This document shows positions 1 to 11,200 of a DNA stretch of 64,000 bases, piece after piece; the stretch's first letter is position 1, and each line of letters starts with the position of its first letter. A program made the position numbers and the translations under genes. The DNA comes from Desulfobacteraceae bacterium Eth-SRB2 (lineage in GTDB: Bacteria > Desulfobacterota > Desulfobacteria > Desulfobacterales > UBA11574), in NCBI GenBank assembly GCA_004193595.1, contig RPGQ01000014.1:1-64000 (forward strand). Direction: 5' to 3'. The notes beneath the pieces are model-generated. The model was given only the letters and a program-made list of their open reading frames with translations, had not been told where the DNA came from and ran no database searches.

Positions 1-2125
1 AACTCAACTCTCCAAAGTCTGTCGAGGCGTTCCAAATGCCGGGCACCGGTAAAATTGTATCTTCATCAAAAGGATTATATGCAACAATGCCCGTCCACCA
101 TGTCGAATTGCTTGCAATATGCGGGTAATAGATATGGGTTGTGGTATTATCTGTTAAAAGAATACCGCTCAGATAATTCTCTCCGCTGCCATCAGAACTG
201 CCAAATAATTCAAGACCCACAAGGCCGCTTCCATTTTTAATTACCGCAGAGTTAAGATTTGGCTGCAGTTCACCACCAAATAGACTATTGATAGTGAACG
301 CCTGATGTTCTTTGGCGGCAATCGTTATTGATTTTGTGGTCCCATTATCAAATTCAACGGTTAATTGTTTAGAGGATGAAGTGGTGTTGAGAAGACTAAC
401 TCCTGTCCACCAGCTTGTATTGGATGCGATGTGCGACATGTATATGTCTCCTGCGTTGATATCTGAAACGGCCGGAACAGCCACTCGATATTTTCCTTGA
501 ATATAAAACTTTGTATATCCGCAGGCATTATCTGAATTAGACTCAAAAATAATATATCCAATACCACTCGGATTGGGAAGCTCATCGCCAATAATAATCT
601 GTCTTCGGGCATTAGCACTTAACATAACCGGTGTTGAAGAAACCTCCTGACCTGAATTATTATAGGCTTTCAAATCACCACTCAGGCTCTGTTCAGCACT
701 GGTATTGATAACACAGATTTCGGTTTCCCACGTGCTGTTACTGGCAATATGGGGGAAGTAGATTAGAAATGCAAGCGTTTCTTGGGAAACATATTCGTCA
801 GCCCCGATATCATAGCCTGCACCCTGGGGCCGAGAATCACCATCATAATCAACAACGGGGGCTCCAGCACTGGTTCCGGTGTCAATTGCAGAGCTGGTAC
901 TCAGTAGGTGAAAGTCAAAGTTGGCAGGGTTTACGAAAATCTCCGAGATTTCGTGAACAACCACAGAGTGAGCATCTTGACTACTATTCGCTGTCCATGA
1001 GCCGGATTCAATATCACTTAGGGAAAACTCATCTTCATATCCTACGGAAATCATCCGCGCGTCACTGGCAATGTGAAACAGGTTGTAATCCCCACGATAG
1101 TTACCGGCATCTCTCTGGTAGAAAACCAATCCCAAGTTGTCTCCACCAGCAAGGATGCAGTTATACATATGGAGGGAGTCTGAGGAGTTCTCCACCGCAA
1201 CGTTATTGTCTCCCTGGGTGTTAATAAAGGTGCAGTTGCGCAGTGTAGTGGTGCCAGGAATCTCGTCCCAATCCAATTCCATGTTCGAGGTGAGATTTTG
1301 GTAGCTCAGACAGTTGGTGAGATTGATATTGTCCCCCCATATTTTGAAACCAATGTCCGCGTCATGAGCAGTGCAGCGGTCCGCCGTCACATCATTGCTG
1401 GAAAAAACGAAGCCGTCGGGAACGTGATGGGCCTCACATCGGGTGAAAACGAAGTCATGCTGGGTGCCATGGCCAATAGCAAAACCGTCTTCGTTGCCGT
1501 TGCGTCTACAGGAATATGCGATGCAGTCAGTGAAGGTGCCTTGATAGCAATCACCATCCGTGGGAGAAACATCGAAGCCGTAATAATCGAAGTTATAGAC
1601 CTCTACCCGGTTGAAGGCAAAATCATGGGTGCCGCCCGCAACACCGATGCCGAACTCGACATCGTGGACCATACAGTCTGAAACCTCCACATGGTCGCAG
1701 TTCTCGATCCACAGTGCGTTGCCAGAGGGGAAGTTTCGAATTTCGAGGCCTTTCAGCTTAATATAGGATTTGTCGATGATAAAAAGGTTGCCCACAGCGG
1801 TGATGCCAGTGCCGTCCAGTATCGGATTTTCAGCGGGATAAGCGGCAAAAACGATATAACCCTTGGTGGAAGTGCCGCTATGTTCGGTAACAACATGCTC
1901 GTTGTACGTCCCGTTTCTGATGTACGTCGTATCGCCGGGAAGCATCGTTTGTGCAGCCTTATTGATGGTAAGCCAAGGCAGATCCTGGGTACCTGGGTTA
2001 GCATCACTGGCGGAAGCATGATTATTGTCCACGTAATAAGTTGCTGCCAAGCATGTAGCGGATACAAACGTAATATAGCTAATTACAACGACTAAATGGG
2101 TTAAAAAGTACCTTACCTTTTTCAA
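1..2125 (-). CDS. Secreted right-handed beta-helix protein with C-terminal repeats (3' end outside window)
   Basis: One continuous frame of about 708 codons runs off the left edge, so the C-terminus is missing. The start is TTG at 2125, five bases after a GGAGG site. Residues 1-28 form a basic then hydrophobic signal peptide ending near SATCLA. Residues about 30-420 have the short Asn/Cys/Gly-rich turns of a right-handed beta-helix (choice-of-anchor Q type). After that a module starting with HIASNSTW or HIASNTSWWTG recurs three times, about 110 residues apart, and probably forms beta-sandwich stalk domains. The protein is probably exported and surface-attached or released; the ligand is unknown. 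It seems to stand alone, with a 1.1-kb gene-free stretch upstream. Opposite-strand frames here are shadows. Confidence 0.8.
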   Translation of the reverse strand, partial: MKKVRYFLTHLVVVISYITFVSATCLAATYYVDNNHASASDANPGTQDLPWLTINKAAQTMLPGDTTYIRNGTYNEHVVTEHSGTSTKGYIVFAAYPAENPILDGTGITAVGNLFIIDKSYIKLKGLEIRNFPSGNALWIENCDHVEVSDCMVHDVEFGIGVAGGTHDFAFNRVEVYNFDYYGFDVSPTDGDCYQGTFTDCIAYSCRRNGNEDGFAIGHGTQHDFVFTRCEAHHVPDGFVFSSNDVTADRCTAHDADIGFKIWGDNINLTNCLSYQNLTSNMELDWDEIPGTTTLRNCTFINTQGDNNVAVENSSDSLHMYNCILAGGDNLGLVFYQRDAGNYRGDYNLFHIASDARMISVGYEDEFSLSDIESGSWTANSSQDAHSVVVHEISEIFVNPANFDFHLLSTSSAIDTGTSAGAPVVDYDGDSRPQGAGYDIGADEYVSQETLAFLIYFPHIASNSTWETEICVINTSAEQSLSGDLKAYNNSGQEVSSTPVMLSANARRQIIIGDELPNPSGIGYIIFESNSDNACGYTKFYIQGKYRVAVPAVSDINAGDIYMSHIASNTSWWTGVSLLNTTSSSKQLTVEFDNGTTKSITIAAKEHQAFTINSLFGGELQPNLNSAVIKNGSGLVGLELFGSSDGSGENYLSGILLTDNTTTHIYYPHIASNSTWWTGIVAYNPFDEDTILPVPGIWNASTDFGELS

Positions 2126-3221
2126 TTTGCCCTCCACTAATTGATAAGATTTCCCTTTTCGAAATCGGAATAATGGAAAATTTAAAATTTTATGCCAAAA
2201 CCGGAAGAAACCCAATCTGAAGTAGGGCCAGATATCAAACAGCAAAGATATATCTGAAACCCATTACCGGAATTTTGTACCAGATGCCGCTCCTTATTGT
2301 CATTTATATGGTATATCCCAAAATTACTGTAACCAGCCTGTCAGGAACAGGGCATGCAAATTTTGAGGGATTTCTCCATTGCTAACTCTCATTTGAATAG
2401 AGTTTAAACAATTGAAGTGACGAAACAATAGACAGTAAGTAACAAATTGAGAATTAGGCCAGCAGAATAAGAAGTGTCATATAATGGTAATCGAATCGAG
2501 ATAGAGGTCAGTTTTCAAAAGAGAATATATTAAAACCGTGATTGTGTCAACAAATTTACAATTATTCAAAATGTTTGTGCTACATTGTAGCATCAATGTG
2601 TGGTATGGATGAATGGAAATATGTTATGTGGTAAATTCAATGGATCTCTTGCCAATACCTTGAATTTATTAAAACTAATAGATATCAAACTCGGACTGTA
2701 AATATCAAGCAAGGATCGTTTTTCAGATATCCATTTGTTACCTCAATGCTGGCACCAGTTGTGGTATCTTATCGGTATCTTATATCTGGCATTTTCTGCG
2801 ATCTATTGAGATTATATATATCATAACCGCAGGTATTTTACCAAAAGACATATTAAGTTGCAATCGGTCAAGGGTATGATTTTTCTCATACTTTTTAATC
2901 GAGATTTCTAATACTTTAGTATTAGATAAGATGGAGGGTACTAGAAAATTTCTAATACTTTAGTATTAAATTTTGTTAATCAGCAACCTTTTGGAATACA
3001 ATTTACCCTGATGTTGCAAAAGCTCAGGATGCCGTAAGTCCAAGGCGTCCAAGGGTGACGCTGTAGTAAATTACCGCAACCCCTTGGCAACAAAGGAATT
3101 ACGGTATCATGGGCTTTTCCGTTCGATTTCGGGTCAATGCCATGGCCCGGATCACTTATGACGGTATCACATTGGTATTATTAACGCTTTCTATTGCAAA
3201 CCATTTTCAGTAACGCCGGTA
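2126..3221. other. Gene-free 1.1-kb spacer
   Basis: No convincing coding region is seen on either strand. The stretch is AT-rich and lies between the divergent upstream side of the beta-helix gene and the 3' end of the broken histidine kinase. Its only clear structure is the pair of perfect palindromes at 2905-2968. A direct-repeat-like GC-richer patch at about 3035-3070 has no recognisable function. Confidence 0.6.
2905..2968. promoter_or_regulatory. Two identical palindromic operator-like sites
   Basis: The 20-base block TTTCTAATACTTTAGTATTA occurs at 2905-2924 and again at 2949-2968. Inside it TAATACT-TT-AGTATTA is a perfect 7-bp inverted repeat. The copies are 44 bp apart, close to four helical turns, which would suit cooperative binding of a dimeric helix-turn-helix repressor. 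Xre/HigA/HipB-type antitoxin operators look similar, but no such gene lies beside the sites, so they may be left from a lost toxin-antitoxin module or answer to a distant regulator. Confidence 0.5.
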
Positions 3222-4537
3222 TCATTTTTCATCCAGTACGTTGCGAACCGACTTGGCCAGAACAGACCGATTGATCGGTTTTTCAATGTATTGACGAATC
3301 CCCATTTCCTTTGCTTTTTGTTTATCTATTTTTTCGCTGCATCCGGTGCAAAGAATCGTGGGTATGTCGGGTCGAATTTTTAAAATTTCCTGCACAAACC
3401 GGTCGCCGGTCATCTGAGGCATGCTCATGTCGGTAATGACCAGATCAAATTGATCCGGGATGTCACGGAATAATTTTAGGGCTTCAACAGGAGAAGTTTC
3501 GGCTACAACCTGATAGCCCAATCGCTCCAATCTGTTCCGTGCAACATAAACCATTGACTCCTCATCATCAACGAACAGTATCCGTTCATTCCCTGTGGGG
3601 AGTTTTTCATCAGTTTCAGTTTCTGTCACTGCTTCCGTTTCAATTACGGGAAAATAAATTCCGAAAGTGGTCCCTTTACCGAGTTCGCTGTTCACTGAAA
3701 TTCCACCCCCATGGTTTTTGACAATACCGTGCACTACGGATAAGCCCAAACCCGTGCCCTTCCCAACGTCTTTTGTCGTAAAATAGGGATCAAAAATTCG
3801 GTCTTTGATTTCAGGATCCATTCCTTGACCGGTATCGGTTACCGTCAGATGGACATATGGTCCCGGGTCTAAATCGGAATGTTGAGCCGTAGCATCTTCA
3901 TCCAGTTCCACATTTTTAAGGCCGACTTCAAGAATTCCTCCGCCCGGCATGGCATGATTTGCATTGGTGCAAAGATTTATAAGAACCTGATTGATTTGAG
4001 TGGGGTCTGCCAGAATCGTATGAACCTCTTTCGTAATATTCCGGCGAATTTCAATGCTTGTGGGAATAGATGCCCGCAGCAGCTTGAGCGATTCTATGAT
4101 AATCGGTGCAATATTTGTCGGTTTTTTCTCCACGGCTGTTTTGCGTGCAAAACTCAAGAGCTGACGCACAACATCTTTTGCGCGAAGACTGGCGGTTCGG
4201 ATCTCTTGCAGATTGAGCCGGGCTGGATTTTCCTCATAAATATCATCCATTGCCAATTCGGCATTGCCCAGAATTATTCCAAGAATATTATTGAAATCAT
4301 GAGCAATCCCTCCGGCCAGGGTCCCAATAGACTCCATTTTTTGAGCCTGCCTGAGTTGATTTTCCAGTTGCTCCTGATTGGTTATGTCTTCATAAATCAC
4401 AAATTGATTCCCTGTCTCCAGCGTAACCGGTTTAAAGTGTATGATTTTTTCTGACTCGTCTTTACAGTTCACTTTGAAGGTTCTGTGCCGGAATTTTCCA
4501 AATTTTGATTTTTTCAAATCATTTATCCAGATTGAAA
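3222..4537 (-). pseudogene. 3' half of a PAS hybrid histidine kinase cut by an insertion sequence
   Basis: This frame continues the gene that begins at 7893. It holds the end of a PAS domain, the phospho-acceptor helix with motif GGIAHDFNN, a HATPase_c domain with N, G1 (DTGQGMDP) and G2 (GKGTGLGLSVV) boxes, and a C-terminal receiver domain (VDDEE, phospho-acceptor Asp in LVITDMSMP, CTG, conserved Lys in EKP). Removing the insertion sequence and one 5-base target duplication rejoins both halves in frame, giving 795 codons including the stop. A TTG at 4517 could start a soluble 431-residue kinase-receiver fragment, but no good ribosome site precedes it. The receiver resembles that of the kinase at 53169-56435. 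Confidence 0.8.
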
Positions 4538-4542
4538 TAATA

Positions 4543-6824
4543 CTACAGCGACACTTTAATTTTCAATAAATTAGCCTCAGCGATAGCCTTCTTCCTATGT
4601 GACTTTTGAGCGATATAATTACGATCAGTATGGTATTTTACTAGTTCTAAGGCATATAATCGTTCAATTGAATGATAAGGAAGGAAAGCTGCTACCAGGC
4701 TTCTTGCTTGTGGCAACGTCAGGCATGGAGCTTTTTTTTAAACTTGATTCGCAAACGAAGTAGAAAATGTAATGCAAGAAAAACATAGATCATGTGACGA
4801 TGCCAAGCCGGCCAGGAGCGATGTTCGTAATGATCCATACCGATCTGGTCTTTGCCTTCTTTAAAGCATTGTTCAATAGGCCAACGCATAGTTGACGCTT
4901 TACACAATTCAGAGAAAGGTATGTCTTCCGGCGCGTTGGATAAAGCATATTTCAACTGGCCATCAGAGTTGCGCCGGATAAACAGCCATAAAGGTTTTTC
5001 TTCCGGAAGTCCGTCTCGAGACAGATAAACTCTAATACGGGCCACTTCAGCGATGATAGGCCCTTTTGATCCTTCTGCTAAAATAACGGACTTCCAGGAA
5101 AGTTTTTTTGATCGAGCAATTTGGGCAACCTTATGTGCTTGGGGTTCCCCCGGCAGTACGCGCAATATTTTAGGATAAGGACCTCTTCCTTTATAAGGGG
5201 GTAAACCTACTTTAGGCTTTTCGAGAAAAACGTATGTATCCGGACGAATACTGGCAAAGTAATAGAGTGATTCCGGCAGTGATTGTAAAAAATTCAAATC
5301 TGACCCAAATGTTGCGTCACAACCAAGCCATTTTGCAGGAAAAAGATTAGATTCTACTGTTTTGTTGATAAGATCAAGAGCAATTTGAAGTTTCGTCTGA
5401 AAAACAAGATCTTCGGGGACCCAATTGTCTTTACGCCTTTTGGTATATTCATCAGTAAGCCAGATTTTGGGCATATAGAGTCGGCCGGTCAGAAGTCCGT
5501 AGCCTTTTTCACTTGAATAACCGACAAAGACGCCGGATTGGCAATTATCAACTTTACCGGCAGCACCACAATATTGCCTGGCAACACCAACGGACTCTTT
5601 GCCCTTTTTTATAAATTCGGAGCTGTCAACGTTTATCATGCCGTCAGGGCTGCCAATCATATCAGCCATAATAGCCTGATGTGCTGCCTCCATGGCCTCA
5701 TGATTCCAACGGTAGTTTTTCATAAAACGCTGTAGCGCTCGAACACCGTTTGGATCTAAAAACTCAAGGGCAATGGGCTCAATCGATTTGCCTTTCACGT
5801 TGCTGATGAGCCCGGACATATAGGCCAGCCCCAGGCGCTGGTGTTCTATTCGGCCCAAACAGTTGTGGAATTGTTCATGGAATGCTACCAGTTCATCAGC
5901 CATTAAAGCGAGATCTTTTTCAGTAAGATCCATCTTCGGGACCAGGTCGGGATGCCACTGACAATGTTTTAAAAGCATCTGTAACTCCTCCACTTTTTTC
6001 TGTGATTGTGGGGGGCGCTGAAAGGGATCACAGTGCTTTTGTTGACAACCAATGATATCTCTGAATTTTGGATTTAACGCATAAACATATACATGCTTGA
6101 CATTGCCATGATAGATATATCCTTTTCCTTGTTTTGTGTACCCATTGGTTTGACCGATAAATTTCCAGTTGGCGGCTTTATAGCTGATGGCATTGAAAAA
6201 TCTTGGATCAACAAAGGTTTCCAAAAGCATCAATTCTGTTTTAAAATGCTGCGGCCAATCTTTTTTTAATTGGCCAATGCTAAGGGAAAGTACATGCGAA
6301 GCCAGATTAGGGACCTTGACCCATGGAAGAATCAAAAAGCGACTATTATTCGCTATTCGATTCAAGTGGGTTTTTCTCTGCTTGTCGGACCATCCAATGA
6401 AATAATCACGAACACGAAGTTTCAAGGAAGGGGCACTCCATGATAAAGCAGCAACCGGACGATTTTTTATGAAAGCAAGATATTTTAAACGATGCCCCAA
6501 AAGCTTTCTATAGCTCAAGTAATGGTACTGGCTGACAAGCTGGCCCCAGAGCGACTCTAATGTCTGCTCATTGACTAATTTCAATGTTACCGGCCCTAAC
6601 TTTTTTAGGTCTCCGACAATTGGTTCTGTATTGATGGTGTGAAACATCTGTTTTCTATGATATAATGTTTGGGTAGTAAAAGGGCGCAAATCTCCTTTAT
6701 TGTTCAAAACCGATATTGGCTTGATCAGATTTCTCTGTAAACGCTCTGTGACTCTTTCATACGCCCTTATGATTTCCACTATACACCATCTGATTATAGA
6801 TGTCTACAAAAAAAGACGCTGTAG
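4543..6824 (-). mobile_element. Insertion sequence, 2282 bp, IS701-like with DUF4338 fusion
   Basis: The element is bounded by imperfect inverted repeats: the left end begins CTACAGCGACACTTT and the right end, read inward, CTACAGCGTCTTTTT. It is flanked by identical 5-bp target duplications TAATA at 4538-4542 and 6825-6829. It carries one transposase gene and sits inside the third PAS domain of a histidine kinase gene. The perfect duplications and intact DDE transposase suggest a fairly recent, possibly still mobile insertion. The ends were found by eye and the family is inferred from the transposase. Confidence 0.85.
4719..6779 (-). CDS. DDE transposase with N-terminal DruA-like DUF4338 domain
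   Basis: The protein has 686 residues in two parts. Residues about 60-245 match the DUF4338/DruA family: ALSWSAPSLKLRVRDYFIGW, NNSRFLILPWV, LLETFVD, YKAANWKFIGQT and a closing KHVYVYAL. Residues about 290-680 resemble IS701/IS4-like transposases (KGKESVGVARQYCGAAGKVDNCQ). Likely catalytic acids are D385 (VDSSEF), D488 (GCDATF) and E636 (RWPIEQCFKEGKDQIG). The role is cut-and-paste transposition of the surrounding element. DUF4338 is best known as DruA of Druantia anti-phage systems; its task in a transposase is unknown but may be DNA binding or cleavage. The start is GTG at 6779 with a weak ribosome site. Confidence 0.85.
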   Translation of the reverse strand: MEIIRAYERVTERLQRNLIKPISVLNNKGDLRPFTTQTLYHRKQMFHTINTEPIVGDLKKLGPVTLKLVNEQTLESLWGQLVSQYHYLSYRKLLGHRLKYLAFIKNRPVAALSWSAPSLKLRVRDYFIGWSDKQRKTHLNRIANNSRFLILPWVKVPNLASHVLSLSIGQLKKDWPQHFKTELMLLETFVDPRFFNAISYKAANWKFIGQTNGYTKQGKGYIYHGNVKHVYVYALNPKFRDIIGCQQKHCDPFQRPPQSQKKVEELQMLLKHCQWHPDLVPKMDLTEKDLALMADELVAFHEQFHNCLGRIEHQRLGLAYMSGLISNVKGKSIEPIALEFLDPNGVRALQRFMKNYRWNHEAMEAAHQAIMADMIGSPDGMINVDSSEFIKKGKESVGVARQYCGAAGKVDNCQSGVFVGYSSEKGYGLLTGRLYMPKIWLTDEYTKRRKDNWVPEDLVFQTKLQIALDLINKTVESNLFPAKWLGCDATFGSDLNFLQSLPESLYYFASIRPDTYVFLEKPKVGLPPYKGRGPYPKILRVLPGEPQAHKVAQIARSKKLSWKSVILAEGSKGPIIAEVARIRVYLSRDGLPEEKPLWLFIRRNSDGQLKYALSNAPEDIPFSELCKASTMRWPIEQCFKEGKDQIGMDHYEHRSWPAWHRHMIYVFLALHFLLRLRIKFKKKLHA

Positions 6825-7893
6825 TAATAAGCCTATGTCTATATTCCGGATCAGGAAACGCTTTTTTGAACCATTCTTTACCCGTAGGAATATCTTCGAG
6901 TGTGTATCCAAAAATCTCTATGAATTTTGGGTTTATGTAGTTATACTTACCGCTCTCATCAATAATAGATACTCCAAAAGGAGATTGTTCAACAAAAGTC
7001 CGAAATTTTTCCTCTTCTTGCCAGAGCGCCTTCTCAGCGTGTTTACGTTCAGTGATATCGTTTCCGATGCATAATATTTCTGTTGTATTTCCATAGTTAT
7101 CTTTAATAGCTTTGTTGGTCCAGGCAACCCAGACTCTTTCGCCGTTTTTGCGCATGTTTTCATTTTCATTCGTGGCATATCTTTGTGGTCGAACCCCAAT
7201 GTCATAGATCATTTCAGAGAGATCCCGACCGGTAGTCTCTGTTTTAGGAACTATCGTGCCCACCACATTCTTACCCAATACCTCATTTTCTGAGTATCCA
7301 AAAAAATCCTGTGCAAACTCATTAAAAAAGGTTATTGTCCCTCTGGTATCCATTCGCAAAATAATGCTGTTGGCATTCTGAACAAGCTCCCTGTATTTCT
7401 CTTAACTCTTCTTCAATGCTTCGTCTGTTTTCTTGCGTTCGGTTACATCCCTCACATGTTCAATGCATCCTACGATTTCGCCATTTAGATCTCTTACCGG
7501 AAAGGCCGTGACATCAAACCATCCCGCGGGATCATCGTGGCAGGGATACGGAACAATTTCACCGAACATTTCACCGGTTTTCATGGCTAAAACGGCCGGG
7601 CACCATGGACAAATGGAGTTTCTTTTCTGAAAAACCGTATAGCATTTTTTGCCCACCAACGGCTTTTGGGATGCATACTTCTTTTCCATCCATTGGTTGA
7701 CTAATGTTAAGTTAAACTCTTGATCTCTAACACTAATTCCGTCTTGAATGGCATTAAAGACTATTTTGAGAAAATTTTCTTTTTCCCTTAACGCCTTTTC
7801 CACTCGATTCCTTTCGACGGTTTCTTTTTCTAATTCCTTTACTTTTTGTTCCAATTCTTCATAGGTCGGTTTTTGGGTCATTATTTTTTTCAC
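6825..7893 (-). pseudogene. 5' half of the PAS hybrid histidine kinase, with an in-frame TAA
   Basis: ATG at 7893 opens a cytoplasmic protein: a short coiled coil (TYEELEQKVKELEKE), PAS 1 with a CPWC pair, PAS 2 and the first half of PAS 3. At 7402-7404 a TAA stands where related proteins read Ser-Glu-Glu-Lys-Tyr-Arg; here Ser-stop-Glu-Lys-Tyr-Arg. The frame continues past it to the insertion sequence at 6824. So the gene suffered two hits: a probable GAA-to-TAA change and the insertion. The first product would be a 163-residue single-PAS fragment. Rejoined to 3222-4537 it makes a PAS-PAS-PAS-kinase-receiver sensor. Confidence 0.8.
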
Positions 7894-8280
7894 CTTGTTA
7901 TAATCAAAAAAAGTCCGGAAGCCTCAAAATATTTTCCAAACAAATCGGATTTTTCTCTGCTCGTGAACAGCGGCAGTCTGGTGTAAATGTTTTTCAAGTC
8001 GTTCGTTATCAAAAAGTTTTATACCTTATCTATTCACTTGGTGCCATATATTTTAACCTAAATTGAGCGATTTTTTACTCGATCTGCACCGATCTCCCCA
8101 CTGACGCGGGATCTTGGACTTGCGCATCAAGGATTCGCGAAATGACACATGTTCTTAGATAGCATCAACTACCTGAAATAAAAGCTATATCATATGGTTA
8201 GCAAGAAAGGATGTAACTTCTCAATAAATTATGGAACCGGGTCAATATGATTATTTCATACACCAGAACTTATAGAAAAG
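7894..8280. other. Spacer without recognisable features
   Basis: This stretch lies upstream of the broken histidine kinase and downstream of the dnaE2-like gene. No gene, repeat or strong terminator was recognised. It should hold the promoter of the kinase, but no clear -35/-10 pair stands out. Confidence 0.5.
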
Positions 8281-11200
8281 TTACAACCGAGTTTGCCATT
8301 TATTTGAATTTGGAAGAGAATCCACACGCTCCACGGTCATGGTTACAGCGCCGAAATCCTCCTCCACCTTGCCATAGAGTATGAAGGGGCGATTTCGCTC
8401 CAGAATGGCGCAAAACCGGCCATAGGCTTTGGGAAAAAAGGTGGTTTCCACCAGGCCGGTTTCATCTTCGAAAGTCAGAAACTCCATGGGTTCGCCATGT
8501 TTGGTATGAACCACCTTGCCGGTAATCAACAAACCGGCAATACATACATGCCGGCCGATGAAACGAGGTAAGTCCCCGGCCTTAACAATCTTCTGTTTTT
8601 TTAAGGTATCGGCGTACAACACCATGGGATGCCGGTCGCACAAAAAACCCAGGGCTGAAAATTCATGCCGCAAACGCTCTGTCTGATTTTCAGGAGGAAA
8701 TGACGGTTTGGGAACAACTCTCCTCACATTAAACAAATCCCCTGACCCTGATCGCGCTGACCGTGACTTTTGCCGGCAGGCCAGCTCCCACAACAATGAT
8801 GCCCGACTCTCTTTGGGATGGAGCAAATCAAACGCGCCAGCGTGAATCAGAGAACGCGCCTCAGGGTCGTGGGGTTGAACCCGTTCAAGAAAATCCATGA
8901 TGTCATGATACGGTTTTGTTTTTCGTTGGGCAACAATACGTGTGCGCGTGCTGGTGCTCAAACCCTTGACGGATAACCATCCCACCCGCATGGCTCCCGC
9001 CCTGCCCTTCCAGCGGATATCACTTTTGTTTACGTCGGGAGGTAAAATTTCCACTCCCAGGCGCCGGGCTTCGGACACGTAGGCAAATGTGCTGTAAAAA
9101 CCGCCCTGATTGCTGATGACCGCCGCCATAAACCGGGCCGGATAATGGGTCTTGAGATAGGCGGCCTGGAAAGAGACGCGGGCATAGCTGGCACTGTGGG
9201 GCTTACAGAAGGAATAGCCGCTGAAACTCATCATCATGTCCCAAACCGCATGGATTTGCTCATGGGTAACGCCTCGTTCCCGTGCGCCGGCAATGAAACG
9301 CTCTTTATAATGACCCAGTTTACGGGCCTTATCCTTTTTGGACATGATTTTACGAAGCCCGTCCGCATCAGCGTGTGAAAATCCCGCCAAAGCCACGGCG
9401 GTTTTGGCAACATCCTCCTGATAGACCATGATGCCATAGGTCTCTTCAAGCACGTCTGCCAGCAACGGATGAATCGGCTCCCATTTACCGCCATGCAGAC
9501 GGCGAATATATTCGCGGATAAATTCATTGGCAGCCGGACGGATAATGCTGCTGTGAATCACCAGATGCTCAAAATCACCCATCTTTGTCTTTTTTTGCAG
9601 CAGTCGCATGGCCGGACTCTCGATGTAAAAGCACCCCATGGTATTTCCCCCGGCCACCGTTGCCTGTGTGGCCGCATCGTCTTCCGGTTCCCAGTGATCT
9701 TCATCAAAGTCCGTACCGTTGTCTTTCAAATTTGCAATGGCATCGCGGATAACCCCCAGGCTGCGGTTGCCGAGAAGGTCAATTTTAACCAGACCCCTGT
9801 GTTCCGCGCCGTCTTTTTCCCACTGGATAATCGGAACCCCTTTGGGAGCGATTTCCATCGGAACATAAGTATAAAGAGGATCCGGAGTGATCACCATTCC
9901 CCCGGGATGAACGGAAAGGTGGCGCGGAATACCGATGATGTGCCGGGCGGTGTGAATGATTTGCTGCCAGGGCTCCGGAAAATCGAATTGGCCAAGCTTG
10001 GGCAGTTGTTTGAGTTGGGACAACAGATCGTCATTCATATGAACTTCCCGCCAGAACCAGGGAAGGCGTTGGGTGACCCGGCCGATCTCCGGGTCCGTGA
10101 GTCCCAAGACCTTGGCCACTTCCCGTATGGCCATGCGCGGTTGAAAGGCAACGTGATTGCATACCAGGCCAGCGTGACCGTTGTACTGCTTTAATACGGA
10201 ATCTATAATCTCATCCCGTTCATCCCAAGCAAAATCGATATCCATATCCGGAGGATCCGAGCGGCCCGGGTTCAAAAAACGTTCGAAATACAGATTATAC
10301 TTGATCGGACAGACATTGGTAATCCCCAAACTATACGCCACCAGGGACGCCGCACCGCTTCCGCGGCCGCAGATTCGCGGGCTGCGGGATACGATATCTT
10401 GAACCACAAGAAAATAAGATGAAAACCCCATCTTTTCGATAATACGAAGTTCATGTTCCATGCGGTCCACAACGGTTTCGGAAAGATCGTCACCGTACCG
10501 TTTTCGCGCCCCTTTATACGCGGCATCCCGCAAGAGATGCTTGGGGCTTTGTCCCTGTGAATTGCCCCACGGCGGCAGAACAAGCCCGGAACAGGGACCG
10601 GTAAATGTCAGCCGTTCTGCAATTTCCCGGCCGGCCCGAATCGCATCCGGCCAAACGGCAAACCGTTCGGCATATTCCCATGCCGGCGCCAGCCATGCGT
10701 CGGACGGCGCCGCATGTTTTGGGGTTAACCGGGAAAGAGATGTATTACGATCTATGGCCCGCAGCATACGGTGGACTTTTAGGTCATCCGGGTCCGGGAA
10801 AAAACTTCCGGGAGTGGCCACAACCCGTACGCCAAGGTGTTTACACACCTTCCGTAATTTAAAGGCCGTTCCATTGGGCCTGCGCGGAACCGCCGCTGCG
10901 GTCGTTACACCGGCTTCATACCACTCCGACAAAAGTTCAGGGTTTTGCGTGAGGACGGTTAGTCCCCGGGCATGGTCGGGCACGGCGGATTTCAGATCAA
11001 ATCCTTTATCCGAGTGACGGCGCGTAATCAGGCGGCAGAGGTTGGCATACCCCTGCGCGTTCTCCACCAGGCAAACCGCGCGATATTCGGATACGGGATC
11101 TGTGAGCTCCGCACCCACAATGGGGGTAATGTTTTCACGTTCGCAACTCTTTAAAAAGGGCCACAGACCATAAAGATTGTCCGTATCCGTGAGGGCCAGT

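Noticed and set aside
55-2095. Several plus-strand reading frames of 60-150 codons
   Set aside because: They are shadows of the continuous minus-strand beta-helix gene, have no ribosome sites and no recognisable domains.
6700-7074. Plus-strand frame of 124 codons across the IS end
   Set aside because: It is antisense to the PAS domain and the transposase start, and spans the insertion junction.
9469-10194. 241-codon plus-strand frame inside the polymerase gene
   Set aside because: Antisense to conserved DnaE2 catalytic regions, no ribosome site, no known domain.
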